From: Leadbetterella byssophila_A
GTDB lineage: Bacteria; Bacteroidota; Bacteroidia; Cytophagales; Spirosomataceae
Assembly (NCBI GenBank): GCA_040394735.1
Contig: JBEBRR010000036.1
Location: 1-41,547, forward strand
Direction: 5' to 3'
Length of the DNA stretch: 41,547 nucleotides
A model generated the notes under the pieces. That model was given only the letters and a program-made list of their open reading frames with translations. It searched no databases and was not told the DNA's origin. The number at the start of each line of letters is the position of its first letter. The stretch's first letter is position 1. A program made the position numbers and the translations under genes. Of the stretch, positions 9,488-17,282 are shown piece after piece.

Positions 9488-10290
9488 CTACTGCTGACCT
9501 CTTTTGCGTTTCCGTTTCTTCTTCATACGATTGGCAAAGTCCTGTTCTTCGTAATCTTCGCCTTGTGCTTCGGGTATAAGCAAACCGCCAACAGCTTCTA
9601 TCAACCCTTCCTCGTGTTTCGGCTCTGTGTTGAGGAAGTCGAAGAAATGATGAGGTTTTTCCGCAGGCAGTTCTTCTGTATCTTTCGGCGTAGCGGACTT
9701 TTTTTGTGGCTCGGTCGGCTCTTTAATTTTCGGTTTGATGTTGTTGTTCCAATAGTCATTAAAGATATTGGCAGAAAGTTCCTTTGCTAACCGTGAGCCA
9801 TTCCATACCGTTTTGGAATTGTGGTCTATAAAGGTCATTCCATATATACGACCTGCATCGTTCCTGCGTACCACCACGTTAATACCCTGTTCGACTAACT
9901 GTTTTTTAAAAGCCTGTTCGTTGTTCGTGGATTGCAGGGCAATGGTAACAGCAGACTTTAAGGTCTGTTTGGCAGGGGTATCTTTTAGGGCTGTTTTGCA
10001 TTTCGCAAAATGCAATTCCAAAGCCGGAAGTCCTGCGTTTTTCCGAAAAGCGAAGCCTTGAACGGATGTCCGGCTCTTTCGCCTTTCTCGTTTAAAGGAG
10101 CGTACACTAAACCCTGCTGTGCCTTGCCGTGTAACTCGCCCTCTATTTTTTCGGCGGTAATATTGAACAGGGATAACAACGCATTGTATTCGCCCAAAGT
10201 CTGAAATTGGTAGTAATTCGGCAGGTGTCGGATGACCGAAGCAATCTGACTTTTTACATCGCCTGTTCGATAATCCACAGGGCGGAAAAC
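9488..10290 (-). pseudogene. mobB: 5'-truncated, frameshifted mobB-type relaxase fragment
   Basis: Two overlapping minus frames together give the C-terminal half of a Bacteroidota MobB-type relaxase. The first frame (about 10290 to 10040) reads FRPVDYRTGDVKSQIASVIR followed by a GEYNALLSLFNITAEKIEGE segment. The second frame (about 10040 to 9488) continues with KNAGLPALELHF and ends in a Lys/Arg-rich tail (RMKKKRKRKRGQQ). The switch falls in a T5 run at 10038-10042 (A5 on the coding strand); one extra A would restore the frame. The catalytic N-terminal part with the HUH or Tyr motif is absent, cut off near 10290 where mcrC sequence begins. It cannot act as a relaxase. The family call rests on remembered protein similarity. 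Confidence 0.75.
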
Positions 10291-10769
10291 CTTTATTTGA
10301 CATGAATAAATTGTTTGAAAATTATATATTCAAATGTCTTAAGAAATATGAAAGTTCTTTACCTGACCAAAATCTTTCAGTTAGAAGACAAAGCAGACAA
10401 AAATTCTGGGGAGACAAAACAATCAGACCAGACATTATAATAAGTTATCAAACTAAAGAGAAAGCTTTAAACAATTTTGTTGTCGATACAAAATGGAAAG
10501 TGATAGATGAAGATACTCCATCAGACACTGATTTGAAGCAGATGTTTGTATATAATTTCCAGTTTAATGCTCATAAATCCTTCCTTTTCTATCCTAATAC
10601 CGATCAATCGAATAAAGGAATAAAACATTACGAAACATCAGAATTTGCGAAAGATATAAATCATGGCTGCGAATTGTATTTTGCTGAACTATTTGATGAA
10701 GAAGAGAATTTGAGCGATAAATTTGTCTATGATTTTATATTGAATAATATTCTATATAGATCATCCTGA
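10290..10769 (+). pseudogene. mcrC: C-terminal nuclease fragment of McrC (5-methylcytosine restriction)
   Basis: The plus frame reads PLFDMNKLFENYIFKCLKKY and onward, matching the part of McrC that starts with its conserved FDMNKLFE segment. It includes the PD-(D/E)xK nuclease core: RPDIII followed by NFVVDTKWK, with Asp, Asp and Lys in place, then DLKQMFVYNFQF. McrC is the nuclease partner of the McrB GTPase, which cuts methylated DNA. A full McrC has a further 150 or more N-terminal residues for McrB contact; these are missing, and no mcrB is present. The first ATG is at 10302 but McrC similarity starts upstream of it, at 10290-10293, so the ATG is not the native start. Base composition is clearly AT-rich. 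Most likely a remnant. Confidence 0.75.
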
Positions 10770-11002
10770 AAATTGAGTTTTCTCAAGATTCCTTAAAGAC
10801 TCTGTTAACAAAACCATTGGGGCCTTCATTTATTAAAAGTCAGTAAAAACTATTTTGGTGGGATGTGGGTTTCAAAAGTGGGAATTATTACCTTAAAAGT
10901 CAAAGCTAAAAAACAAACAATTATCTTCAGTAGCAAATTCCAAGCAAGGAACGAAATTATACATAATCATATTGAAACAGCCGCATATCGTATCTTTAAC
11001 CC
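10770..11002. other. AT-rich intergenic stretch at island/core boundary
   Basis: No open reading frame, RNA gene or inverted repeat of note was found here. Base composition changes sharply just after this stretch, from AT-rich island sequence to the GC-richer genes that follow. It may contain the original element boundary, but I see no convincing attachment-site repeat. Confidence 0.4.
10972..10998 (+). promoter_or_regulatory. Candidate promoter: TTG, 16 bases, TATCTTTA
   Basis: TTG at 10972-10974 and TATCTTTA at 10991-10998 are spaced about as in Bacteroidota promoters. The second box has one mismatch to TAnnTTTG. The ATG of the O-methyltransferase gene follows 4 bases later, so the transcript would have almost no leader. 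Confidence 0.35.
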
Positions 11003-11644
11003 ATGAACATCACCGACCTCAAAACAGAACAATACTGCCTCTCCCATACCGGCCCTGAGCCGGAAGTGCTGGCCGCCATCAACCGCGACACGCACGCCAA
11101 CCTGCTGAAACCCCGTATGCTTTCCGGCCATTTTCAGGGACGGCTGCTTTCCCTTATTTCCCGGCTGGTGAGGCCCAGGAATATCCTGGAGATCGGTACA
11201 TTTACCGGTTACTCTGCCCTGTGCCTGGCCGAAGGTCTGCAGGAAGGCGGCAGGCTTTACACCCTGGAAGCCGACGAAGAACTGGAAGCCAGGATACGGA
11301 AAAATATAGAAATGGCAGGCAAAACAGGATGCATAGAACTAATTATTGGCCAGGCATTGGATATAATTCCCACTTTAGATATTAACTTTGACCTGGTTTT
11401 TATTGATGCGGACAAGCTCAACTACCTGAATTACTATAAGATGATCATTGATAAAGTGAATATCGGCGGGGTGATTCTTTCCGATAACGTGCTTTGGTCA
11501 GGAAAGGTGAGTGATGAAACAAAGAATGATGCCACCACACAGCTGCTCAGGGAGTTTAACGACTACCTGGCCCAGGATGACCGGACAGAAAAAGTGCTTT
11601 TACCTGTGAGAGACGGCTTATTTGTCTCTCTGAAAACAAAATAG
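11003..11644 (+). CDS. SAM-dependent O-methyltransferase (class I, COMT-like)
   Basis: This 213-residue protein has the family 3 O-methyltransferase pattern. The SAM-binding loop is ILEIGTFTGYSALCLAEGL (about residues 60-78), an acidic residue follows strand 2 (YTLEADEE), and the metal/substrate motif is LVFIDADKLNYLNYY near 131. Family members methylate catechol-type or other small hydroxylated substrates using a divalent metal; the substrate here is unknown. It is the first gene of a tight plus-strand block, its TAG stop being 4 bases before the next ATG. It is also the first gene with the high-GC codon use of the core chromosome after the island. Confidence 0.9.
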   Translation: MNITDLKTEQYCLSHTGPEPEVLAAINRDTHANLLKPRMLSGHFQGRLLSLISRLVRPRNILEIGTFTGYSALCLAEGLQEGGRLYTLEADEELEARIRKNIEMAGKTGCIELIIGQALDIIPTLDINFDLVFIDADKLNYLNYYKMIIDKVNIGGVILSDNVLWSGKVSDETKNDATTQLLREFNDYLAQDDRTEKVLLPVRDGLFVSLKTK

Positions 11645-11648
11645 TTTT

Positions 11649-13922
11649 ATGAAAAAAAATCTGCTATCCTGCTTATTGTTTCTCTTTGCGTTGCCGGGAG
11701 TGGCCCAATCCCTGCCGGAAACACCTCTTAAAGTAGAGTTTGCCCATGTTCAGATCCTCCTGAATTCAGACGCCCGCTTAAAGATCAACGCAGAAGTTCA
11801 ACGGCTTCTCACCCCGCAAAGCACCTATCTGAACCAGAAGATGGAACGAATGCAACTGTATTTCCCCATTATAGAAAAAATCCTGGAGACGGAGAATGTG
11901 CCTGACGATATGAAGTACCTGGCCGTTCTGGAAAGCGACCTGAACGCCGATGCCGTCTCCCCAACCCAGGCCGTGGGCTTCTGGCAGTTCAAAGATTTCA
12001 CGGCACGTGAGATGGGGCTGGCCCTGTCAGGTAGCCAGGACGACCGCAAAAACCTGCATCTCTCCACCCGGGCTGCTGCGCAGTACCTCAAGAAAAATAA
12101 CCAGATTTTTAAAAACTGGGTATCCACCACCCTTTCCTATACTATAGGGGCCGGCGGAGCCGCTAACCTGGTGCCTGTAGACTGGTCATTTGCCAGCGAA
12201 ATCAAGCTGGAAAAAACGGCTCATCCTTACCTGATCAAGGCCATTGCCCACAAGCTGGCGTTCAGTCACCAGCTGAAACAGATTCCTCCTACCACCAAAA
12301 CCCTGGTGGAGTATCCGGCCAAAGGCAAAAGAATAAGCGAGATTGCCTCGGAGATCAACCTGCCTGAAAGTGAAATCCGCCTGAACAATTCCTGGCTGAA
12401 AGCTCCCGGTGTCCCGGCTGACAAAGACTATATCATCCTGGTGAAGACCGACAAGGCTTATGCCCGGGAAATTAACGGGAAAGCGAAAGACCTGGCCAAA
12501 ACCGACTATATATCTATCGGATATCCGAAGCTCAAACGCCAGACCCTGGTAGTCACTTCTACTGACCAGCCCGTATTCTATGAAATCAACGGAAGGAAAG
12601 GGATTCTGGCCCAGGCCGGCGACGAGGTGGCCCCTATGGCCCGGAAAGGCAAGGTCAGCATCTATAAGTTCCTGTCGTATAACGATATGACCGACCGGGA
12701 TATGGTAAAAGAGGGCACGGTGTATTACCTGCAGAAAAAACACAAAAAAGGCCCTGTTCCCTATCATACCTTATCTGAGGGTCAGAAGCTTTGGGATGTG
12801 GCTCACATATACGGCATGCGCCTGAAAAACCTCAAAAAATTTAACCGGATACAGGACAATGAAGAGATTCTTCCGGGCAGGGTGCTCTGGCTGCAGAAGA
12901 AACGCCCGCGTAGAACGGCTGTTCAGTACAACAAGACCCTGATAGCACCGCCGGAAGTATTCACCACTGAGCCCAAAGAAACAGAACCGGTAGCGGCTGC
13001 TTCTGAAATCCCGGTACAGGAAGATACGGCTTCCAGCCGCTACATTACCCACCGGGTTCTTGAAAACGAGACCCTCTTTTCACTGGCCAAAAAATATGGA
13101 ACTACGGTAGACAGACTGAGAGAGCTCAACCGCCTCGGACCTTTCGAAGGCATTAAATATAACCAGCGGCTGCTGGTACCTTACTCCGATGAACCGGAAG
13201 ATAACTGGGTGGAAGATGAAAAGAAAGAAACCCCGCCGGTTCTGATGCCGCCGCGTAAAGAGACTACGCCTCCACCGGCCGTTACCAAAACGGAAAACCC
13301 GCCGGTAACCGAAAAGCCGGTAGAAATACCCGTGGTGACCGTTCCTGATGAGGAAGAAGAAGTAATCAGCGAAGCTCCTGCCGCCCGCCACCGTGTTCAA
13401 CGCGGAGAAACGCTCTTCAGTATTGCGAGCCGCTATGGCACGACCGTTGCAGAGCTGCGGCGGCTTAACGGAATGCAACCTTCCGAAACCCTGAAATCGG
13501 GTACTACCCTTATCGTACCCGGGAGCACTGCGCCGGGAGGTACCTCACCACGCAGCACTGCGCCGGAAATCCGGACAGAAACAGAAACGGCCAGCCGGCC
13601 AGCAGCCACAGTAAGCACCCATACCGTGCAACGTGGAGAAACCCTGTTCAGTATTGCCAATCGCTACGGACTGACCATCAATGAGCTGCGCGACCTGAAT
13701 GGTATATCAGGCAACTCTATCCGGTCAGGCCAGAAGCTCCGGGTAAAAAGCGGAGGCGCCTCCGCTCCGGCGCAGCAGGTTCAGTATCATACCGTAAGGG
13801 CCGGTGAAACCCTGTTCAGCATTTCCAATCGTTACGGCGTCAGCGTAGCTGACCTGAAACAGTGGAATAACATGAAAAGCAACAGCCTGATGGCCGGGAA
13901 AAAGATAATTGTAAAGAAATGA
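11649..13922 (+). CDS. Secreted lytic transglycosylase with five LysM repeats (MltD-like)
   Basis: This 757-residue protein has a signal peptide (MKKNLLSCLLFLFALPGVAQ). Residues about 64-190 form a GH23 soluble lytic transglycosylase domain: LAVLESDL carries the catalytic Glu at residue 95, followed by AVGFWQFKDFTAREMGL. It cuts the glycan strands of peptidoglycan, leaving anhydro-muramic ends. After a linker come five LysM peptidoglycan-binding repeats at about 372-415, 464-509, 580-625, 657-702 and 713-757. The last three share HxVxxGETLFSI. Pro/Thr/Glu-rich linkers separate repeats 2 and 3. The stop overlaps the next gene by 4 bases (ATGA), implying coupled translation with the DUF3109 gene. 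Confidence 0.93.
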   Translation: MKKNLLSCLLFLFALPGVAQSLPETPLKVEFAHVQILLNSDARLKINAEVQRLLTPQSTYLNQKMERMQLYFPIIEKILETENVPDDMKYLAVLESDLNADAVSPTQAVGFWQFKDFTAREMGLALSGSQDDRKNLHLSTRAAAQYLKKNNQIFKNWVSTTLSYTIGAGGAANLVPVDWSFASEIKLEKTAHPYLIKAIAHKLAFSHQLKQIPPTTKTLVEYPAKGKRISEIASEINLPESEIRLNNSWLKAPGVPADKDYIILVKTDKAYAREINGKAKDLAKTDYISIGYPKLKRQTLVVTSTDQPVFYEINGRKGILAQAGDEVAPMARKGKVSIYKFLSYNDMTDRDMVKEGTVYYLQKKHKKGPVPYHTLSEGQKLWDVAHIYGMRLKNLKKFNRIQDNEEILPGRVLWLQKKRPRRTAVQYNKTLIAPPEVFTTEPKETEPVAAASEIPVQEDTASSRYITHRVLENETLFSLAKKYGTTVDRLRELNRLGPFEGIKYNQRLLVPYSDEPEDNWVEDEKKETPPVLMPPRKETTPPPAVTKTENPPVTEKPVEIPVVTVPDEEEEVISEAPAARHRVQRGETLFSIASRYGTTVAELRRLNGMQPSETLKSGTTLIVPGSTAPGGTSPRSTAPEIRTETETASRPAATVSTHTVQRGETLFSIANRYGLTINELRDLNGISGNSIRSGQKLRVKSGGASAPAQQVQYHTVRAGETLFSISNRYGVSVADLKQWNNMKSNSLMAGKKIIVKK

Positions 13923-14488
13923 TCCTGATTGATGACACCTGCATAAGTGATGACATTGCAGAAAAGTTTTTTGTATGTAACCTGGAAAAGTGCAAGGGAG
14001 CCTGCTGTGTGGAAGGCGACCTCGGCGCTCCGCTGGAAGAGTCCGAGCTGCCCGTGCTGGAAGATATCTACGAGGCGGTGAAACCCTATCTCACCCCCGA
14101 AGGAATAGCAGCCATTGAAGAACAGGGGAAATACATTAAAGACTGGGAAGGAGATTACTCTACCACGACCATCAACGACCGGGAGTGTGCCTATGCCTTT
14201 TATGACGATAAAGGCATTCTCAAATGCGGAATTGAGCAGGCTTACCTCGAAGGCAAAACAGACTTTAAGAAGCCTATTTCCTGCCATCTTTACCCCATTC
14301 GTATTACCAAATATGAGAATTTCCATGCCCTGAACTACGACCGCTGGAGCATTTGTTCTGATGCATGCACCCTGGGAGAGCAGTTGGGCGTGGAAGTGTA
14401 CAGGTTTCTGAAAGAACCCCTGATCCGGGCTTATGGAGAAGAATGGTACCGCCAGCTTACGGAGGAAATAGAAAATGGAAAGGTTTGA
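13919..14488 (+). CDS. DUF3109 family cysteine-rich protein
   Basis: The 189-residue product matches the DUF3109 pattern. The N-terminal cysteine cluster is CNLEKCKGACC (about residues 20-30), with further cysteines in RECAYAF, LKCGIEQAYLEG, SCHLYPIRI and CSDAC. The spacing resembles CxxCxxxCC metal-cluster proteins of the YkgJ type, suggesting bound zinc or an iron-sulfur centre; the function of the family is not established. The ATG overlaps the stop of the transglycosylase gene (ATGA) and the 3' end overlaps the next gene by 14 bases, so it is translationally coupled on both sides. It has no signal peptide, so it should be cytoplasmic. Confidence 0.85.
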   Translation: MILIDDTCISDDIAEKFFVCNLEKCKGACCVEGDLGAPLEESELPVLEDIYEAVKPYLTPEGIAAIEEQGKYIKDWEGDYSTTTINDRECAYAFYDDKGILKCGIEQAYLEGKTDFKKPISCHLYPIRITKYENFHALNYDRWSICSDACTLGEQLGVEVYRFLKEPLIRAYGEEWYRQLTEEIENGKV

Positions 14489-14789
14489 TGAAGTCTATGA
14501 AGTAGTGAAGCTTATTCCCCGCGGAAGGGTAAGCAGCTACGGGGCTATAGCCCGGTACCTGGGCACCTCGCCGCGGATAGTGGGCTGGGCCATGAACTCG
14601 GTAAAAGGGGAAGACGGAATCCCCGCTCACCGTGTGGTGAACCGGAACGGTATTCTGACCGGCAAAATGTACTTCAGCCCTCCTCATAAAATGCAGGAAC
14701 AGCTGGAAAATGAAGGACTTCAAATTGTTGATGACCAGGTGAAAAACTTCCGCGAACACCTGTGGGATCCTTCCGAAGAACTGCTCTGA
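14475..14789 (+). CDS. Alkyltransferase-like (Atl) DNA-binding protein
   Basis: This 104-residue protein is the DNA-binding domain of the O6-alkylguanine alkyltransferase family: YGAIARYLGTSPRIVGWAMN holds the helix-turn-helix and arginine finger. The active-site motif, PCHRV in true alkyltransferases, reads PAHRVV here (residues 50-55) with Ala51 replacing the catalytic Cys. That makes it an Atl protein, which binds and bends O6-alkylguanine DNA and hands it to nucleotide excision repair instead of repairing it directly. Length fits Atl proteins (about 100). It starts inside the end of the DUF3109 gene and is the last gene of the block; no terminator hairpin was found after it. Confidence 0.87.
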   Translation: MERFDEVYEVVKLIPRGRVSSYGAIARYLGTSPRIVGWAMNSVKGEDGIPAHRVVNRNGILTGKMYFSPPHKMQEQLENEGLQIVDDQVKNFREHLWDPSEELL

Positions 14790-14808
14790 CGTAACAGGAG
14801 ATAAAATC

Positions 14809-14827
14809 TACAAATGATTTATTTGTA
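14809..14827. promoter_or_regulatory. 7-bp inverted repeat TACAAAT-N5-ATTTGTA upstream of lrp-like gene
   Basis: A perfect dyad with arms TACAAAT (14809-14815) and ATTTGTA (14821-14827) lies about 50 bases upstream of the -7 box of the Lrp/AsnC gene. Lrp-family proteins often bind their own promoter at AT-rich dyads, so this is a candidate autoregulatory site. It has no T-tract that would make it a terminator. Confidence 0.35.
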
Positions 14828-14877
14828 AAATTAATTTTTCCGGATATATTTTACTTTAAAATTATTCTGAAATATTA

Positions 14878-14885
14878 TATCTTTG
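14878..14885 (+). promoter_or_regulatory. TAnnTTTG promoter box (TATCTTTG) for Lrp/AsnC gene
   Basis: TATCTTTG is an exact match to the Bacteroidota -7 box and is followed by CACC, with the ATG at 14929. The leader would be about 40 bases. The surrounding 100 bases are strongly AT-rich, as usual for such promoters. Confidence 0.6.
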
Positions 14886-14928
14886 CACCAAATATTATTT
14901 TGACACCTCGTATACTTATAAATATAGA

Positions 14929-15399
14929 ATGGCATCAATAAAACTTGATCAGATTGATCGGAAGTTACTGGAGATTCTCCAGAGTAACGGAAAGATCACC
15001 AATGCACAGCTTTCCAAAGAAATCGGTTTATCACCGGCTCCTACTTTAGAGCGGGTAAAAAAACTGGAAAATGCCGGAATAATAGAAAGTTACCACGCCC
15101 AGCTGGATCGCCAGAAAGTAGGTCTCGGGGTAATGACCTTTGTGCAGGTCACGCTTTCCGGGCACAAGAAATCCATCACGGAAACTTTTGTAAAGGTCAT
15201 TGAGAAAGTACCTGAAATTATTGAATGCCACCACGTCACCGGCTCCTGCGATTTCCTGTTGAAAGTAATTGCCAAAGACATTGCCTCTTACCAGACCCTC
15301 ATTATGGAAACCATTAATGAGATCGAAGTGGTAGCCAGCACACAGACCATGGTAATCTTATCTACCTTCAAGAGCAGTAAAGTATTGCCGGTTCCCTGA
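14929..15399 (+). CDS. Lrp/AsnC family transcriptional regulator
   Basis: This 156-residue regulator has an N-terminal winged helix-turn-helix (LDQIDRKLLEILQSNGKITN through LSKEIGLSPAPTLERVKKLE, about residues 5-50). A C-terminal RAM/AsnC ligand-binding domain follows (VTLSGHKKSI, HHVTGSCDFLLKVIAKDI, about 70-150). Such proteins form octamers that sense amino acids and control amino-acid metabolism and transport. It has its own promoter (14878) and stops 2 bases before the convergent TPR gene. An AT-rich dyad at 14809 could be its operator. Target genes cannot be named. Confidence 0.92.
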   Translation: MASIKLDQIDRKLLEILQSNGKITNAQLSKEIGLSPAPTLERVKKLENAGIIESYHAQLDRQKVGLGVMTFVQVTLSGHKKSITETFVKVIEKVPEIIECHHVTGSCDFLLKVIAKDIASYQTLIMETINEIEVVASTQTMVILSTFKSSKVLPVP

Positions 15400-15401
15400 G
15401 C

Positions 15402-16619
15402 TTATTTCTTTTTCTTCGCTGCCTTCAGCATTTTGGTCATGGTTTCCAGTTCTGTTTTTGCTTCGGCATAGACAGGTGATTTTTTTTCGGAATTCTTCAT
15501 GGCCTCTCCCAGGTATTTAACTGCCTGCGGGTAGTCTTTTTCAGCAAGGGCGATTTTGCCCAGCGCCAGACCGGCGCTGGCATAATAACCGGTTTCTTTC
15601 GAGTCGTTTTCCAGTGCAAACTGCATGCTCCGCTCATAATAATGCTTCGCCTCAGCATTATTCCGGTATTTGTTCTGGTAAATATAGCCGAGGATATAGG
15701 CCCCATAGCGGCCGTCATTGGGGCCGTAGCCGTATTTTCTGTTATCGATGTTATTCAGCAGTTCTTTGGCATACACTTCTGCGTCATTCAGCCGGCCCAG
15801 CGCAAAGGAATTCCGGGCCACAAAACGGTGGAAGAAAGAGTTATCAGGATACATGCTGTGCATCTGCGCTGCCATTATCAGCGATTTCCCCGGCTGCTTT
15901 TCCATAGCATAAATCTGCACCAGGAAATACCGGGCCTCCATCCGGGAGTAAAAGGCATTGTTCGCCACATTTTCCAGCTGCCGGATCCCCAGCTCCTTGC
16001 TGCCCTTCCTGAAAAAAGTAAGCAGGGGGCGCAGCGACCTGTAGTTTTCGTGGATCCATTTCGAATAATAGTTGTACACCCCGTCACCGAACAACAATTC
16101 CGGGTTAATGTTTTCTTCTCCCCGGCTGTCATCCAGGTATTTGATGGCTTTTTTACCGGCCCATGCTGATTTTACCCATTTTTCGCGTTCGGCATAAAGC
16201 CGGCCCTTTATGGCATAAGAGGCACAAAGGAAAAACATGGCCTCTTTGTTGTTCTTATTCTTTTTCAGAAGCTTTTCCGCCTTGTTGATGGCCTCATCCA
16301 TATACATATGGCAGCCGTCGTCATAGCGGGTCTGCTTGGTATCCGGCACAATCCGCCACCATTCATTCAGCCCCAGAAGGAAATCACCGATAGGATGTTC
16401 GGGAAATTCCACTTTCAGCCACTTGAATTCACGGGCGGCCTCATCGAAGCGGAAATTATACATGAGATTAAATGCTTCCGTGGTACTGATCTGGATGCCG
16501 CGGTCGGTCAGTATCTTGTTCATATCCGGGCCTTTGTCTCCCCGTACATAGGGAACAGACTGGGCGGAAGTAAGATGGAAGACTAAGGTAAGAAGAAATA
16601 AGATTAAGTGCTTTTTCAA
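15402..16619 (-). CDS. Secreted tetratricopeptide-repeat protein
   Basis: The product (405 residues with the chosen start) begins LKKHLILFLLTLVFHLTSAQ, a clear signal peptide if the TTG at 16619 is the start. A longer reading from an ATG at 16691 is possible, but that ATG lies upstream of the TAATTTTG promoter box at 16646-16653, so the TTG start is preferred. The body is built of TPR-like helical pairs, for example FNLMYNFRFDEAAREFKWLK, EAMFFLCASYAIKGRLYAER, and ASAGLALGKIALAEKDYPQA near the C-terminus, ending in a Lys-rich tail. It is probably periplasmic, a scaffold for protein contacts. No catalytic motif is seen and I do not recognise a specific function. Confidence 0.8.
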   Translation of the reverse strand: MKKHLILFLLTLVFHLTSAQSVPYVRGDKGPDMNKILTDRGIQISTTEAFNLMYNFRFDEAAREFKWLKVEFPEHPIGDFLLGLNEWWRIVPDTKQTRYDDGCHMYMDEAINKAEKLLKKNKNNKEAMFFLCASYAIKGRLYAEREKWVKSAWAGKKAIKYLDDSRGEENINPELLFGDGVYNYYSKWIHENYRSLRPLLTFFRKGSKELGIRQLENVANNAFYSRMEARYFLVQIYAMEKQPGKSLIMAAQMHSMYPDNSFFHRFVARNSFALGRLNDAEVYAKELLNNIDNRKYGYGPNDGRYGAYILGYIYQNKYRNNAEAKHYYERSMQFALENDSKETGYYASAGLALGKIALAEKDYPQAVKYLGEAMKNSEKKSPVYAEAKTELETMTKMLKAAKKKK

Positions 16620-16645
16620 TTTATGCTCCGGTTCATAAGACACCA

Positions 16646-16653
16646 CAAAATTA
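16646..16653 (-). promoter_or_regulatory. TAnnTTTG promoter box (TAATTTTG) for TPR gene
   Basis: The minus strand reads TAATTTTG at 16653-16646, followed by about 27 bases to the TTG start at 16619. It decides the start of the TPR gene, because the upstream ATG at 16691 would lie outside a transcript from this box. Confidence 0.55.
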
Positions 16654-16724
16654 TATAACGAAGAGCAGCTTATAAAATTTATGAGGTACATGACTTTTCA
16701 TTCTTCCCAAGTCAATATTATTTC

Positions 16725-16732
16725 TATTTTTG
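16725..16732 (+). promoter_or_regulatory. TAnnTTTG promoter box (TATTTTTG) for hpt
   Basis: TATTTTTG followed by CAC, 16 bases before the hpt ATG at 16749. It is divergent to the TPR-gene promoter about 75 bases to the left. Confidence 0.6.
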
Positions 16733-16748
16733 CACAAAATTCGCTCCA

Positions 16749-17282
16749 ATGATTGAAGTTCTGGACCTCAGATTTGAAGAATACATCAGTGAAGAAAAAA
16801 TACAGGAAAGAGTAAAGGCCATTGCGGCCGAGCTGAACCTGAAATATGCCGGTAAAGATCCCCTGTTCCTGGGAATACTGAACGGCTCTTTTATGTTTAT
16901 TGCGGATATTTTCAAGCATGTGAATATCCCCTGTGAAGTCAGCTTCCTGAAGATCAATTCTTACCTCAACACTTCCTCTACCGAAAGGATCAAAGAGCTG
17001 ATCGGCCTGAGCCAGTCGCTGGAGGGCCGCCATGTGGTTATTCTTGAAGACATTGTGGATACCGGCCGCACCCTGGATTATATCCTGAAAACCATCGCCG
17101 AAAGGAATCCGGCCTCCGTAGAGGTGGCTACCCTGCTTCATAAACCCTCGGCAATGGTAATACCCGTTCAGATAGATTATGTGGGCTTTGAGATCGAAAA
17201 CCAGTTTGTACTGGGCTATGGCCTGGATTATAACGGCTACGGGCGTAACCATAACTCCATATTAATCAAAGTGGATAAATGA
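16749..17282 (+). CDS. hpt: Hypoxanthine phosphoribosyltransferase
   Basis: This 177-residue purine-salvage enzyme converts hypoxanthine (and often guanine) with PRPP to IMP or GMP. The PRPP-binding signature VVILEDIVDTGRTLDYIL (about residues 96-113) has both acidic residues and the DTG loop. FLGILNGSFMFIADI (about 39-53) is the conserved N-terminal loop and VGFEIENQFVLGYGLDYN the C-terminal hood with the base-contacting segment. Length is normal for bacterial Hpt. The 3' end overlaps the convergent ABC ATPase gene by 21 bases, so the two transcripts are antisense at their ends. purC, another purine gene, lies 5 kb away but is not in the same operon. Confidence 0.95.
   Translation: MIEVLDLRFEEYISEEKIQERVKAIAAELNLKYAGKDPLFLGILNGSFMFIADIFKHVNIPCEVSFLKINSYLNTSSTERIKELIGLSQSLEGRHVVILEDIVDTGRTLDYILKTIAERNPASVEVATLLHKPSAMVIPVQIDYVGFEIENQFVLGYGLDYNGYGRNHNSILIKVDK

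Noticed and set aside
10770..11002. Attachment-site direct repeat marking the end of the island
   Set aside because: I searched by eye for matching direct repeats here and near the left end of the window and found none convincing; the left end of the island is outside the window.
11825..14326. Minus-strand frames opposite the transglycosylase and DUF3109 genes (for example 12186-12767, 13080-13478, 13832-14326)
   Set aside because: Low-complexity antisense translations with no domain, opposite well-supported genes.
15642..17252. Frames 15642-16169 (+) and 16698-17252 (-)
   Set aside because: They lie antisense to the TPR gene and hpt, both clearly recognisable.
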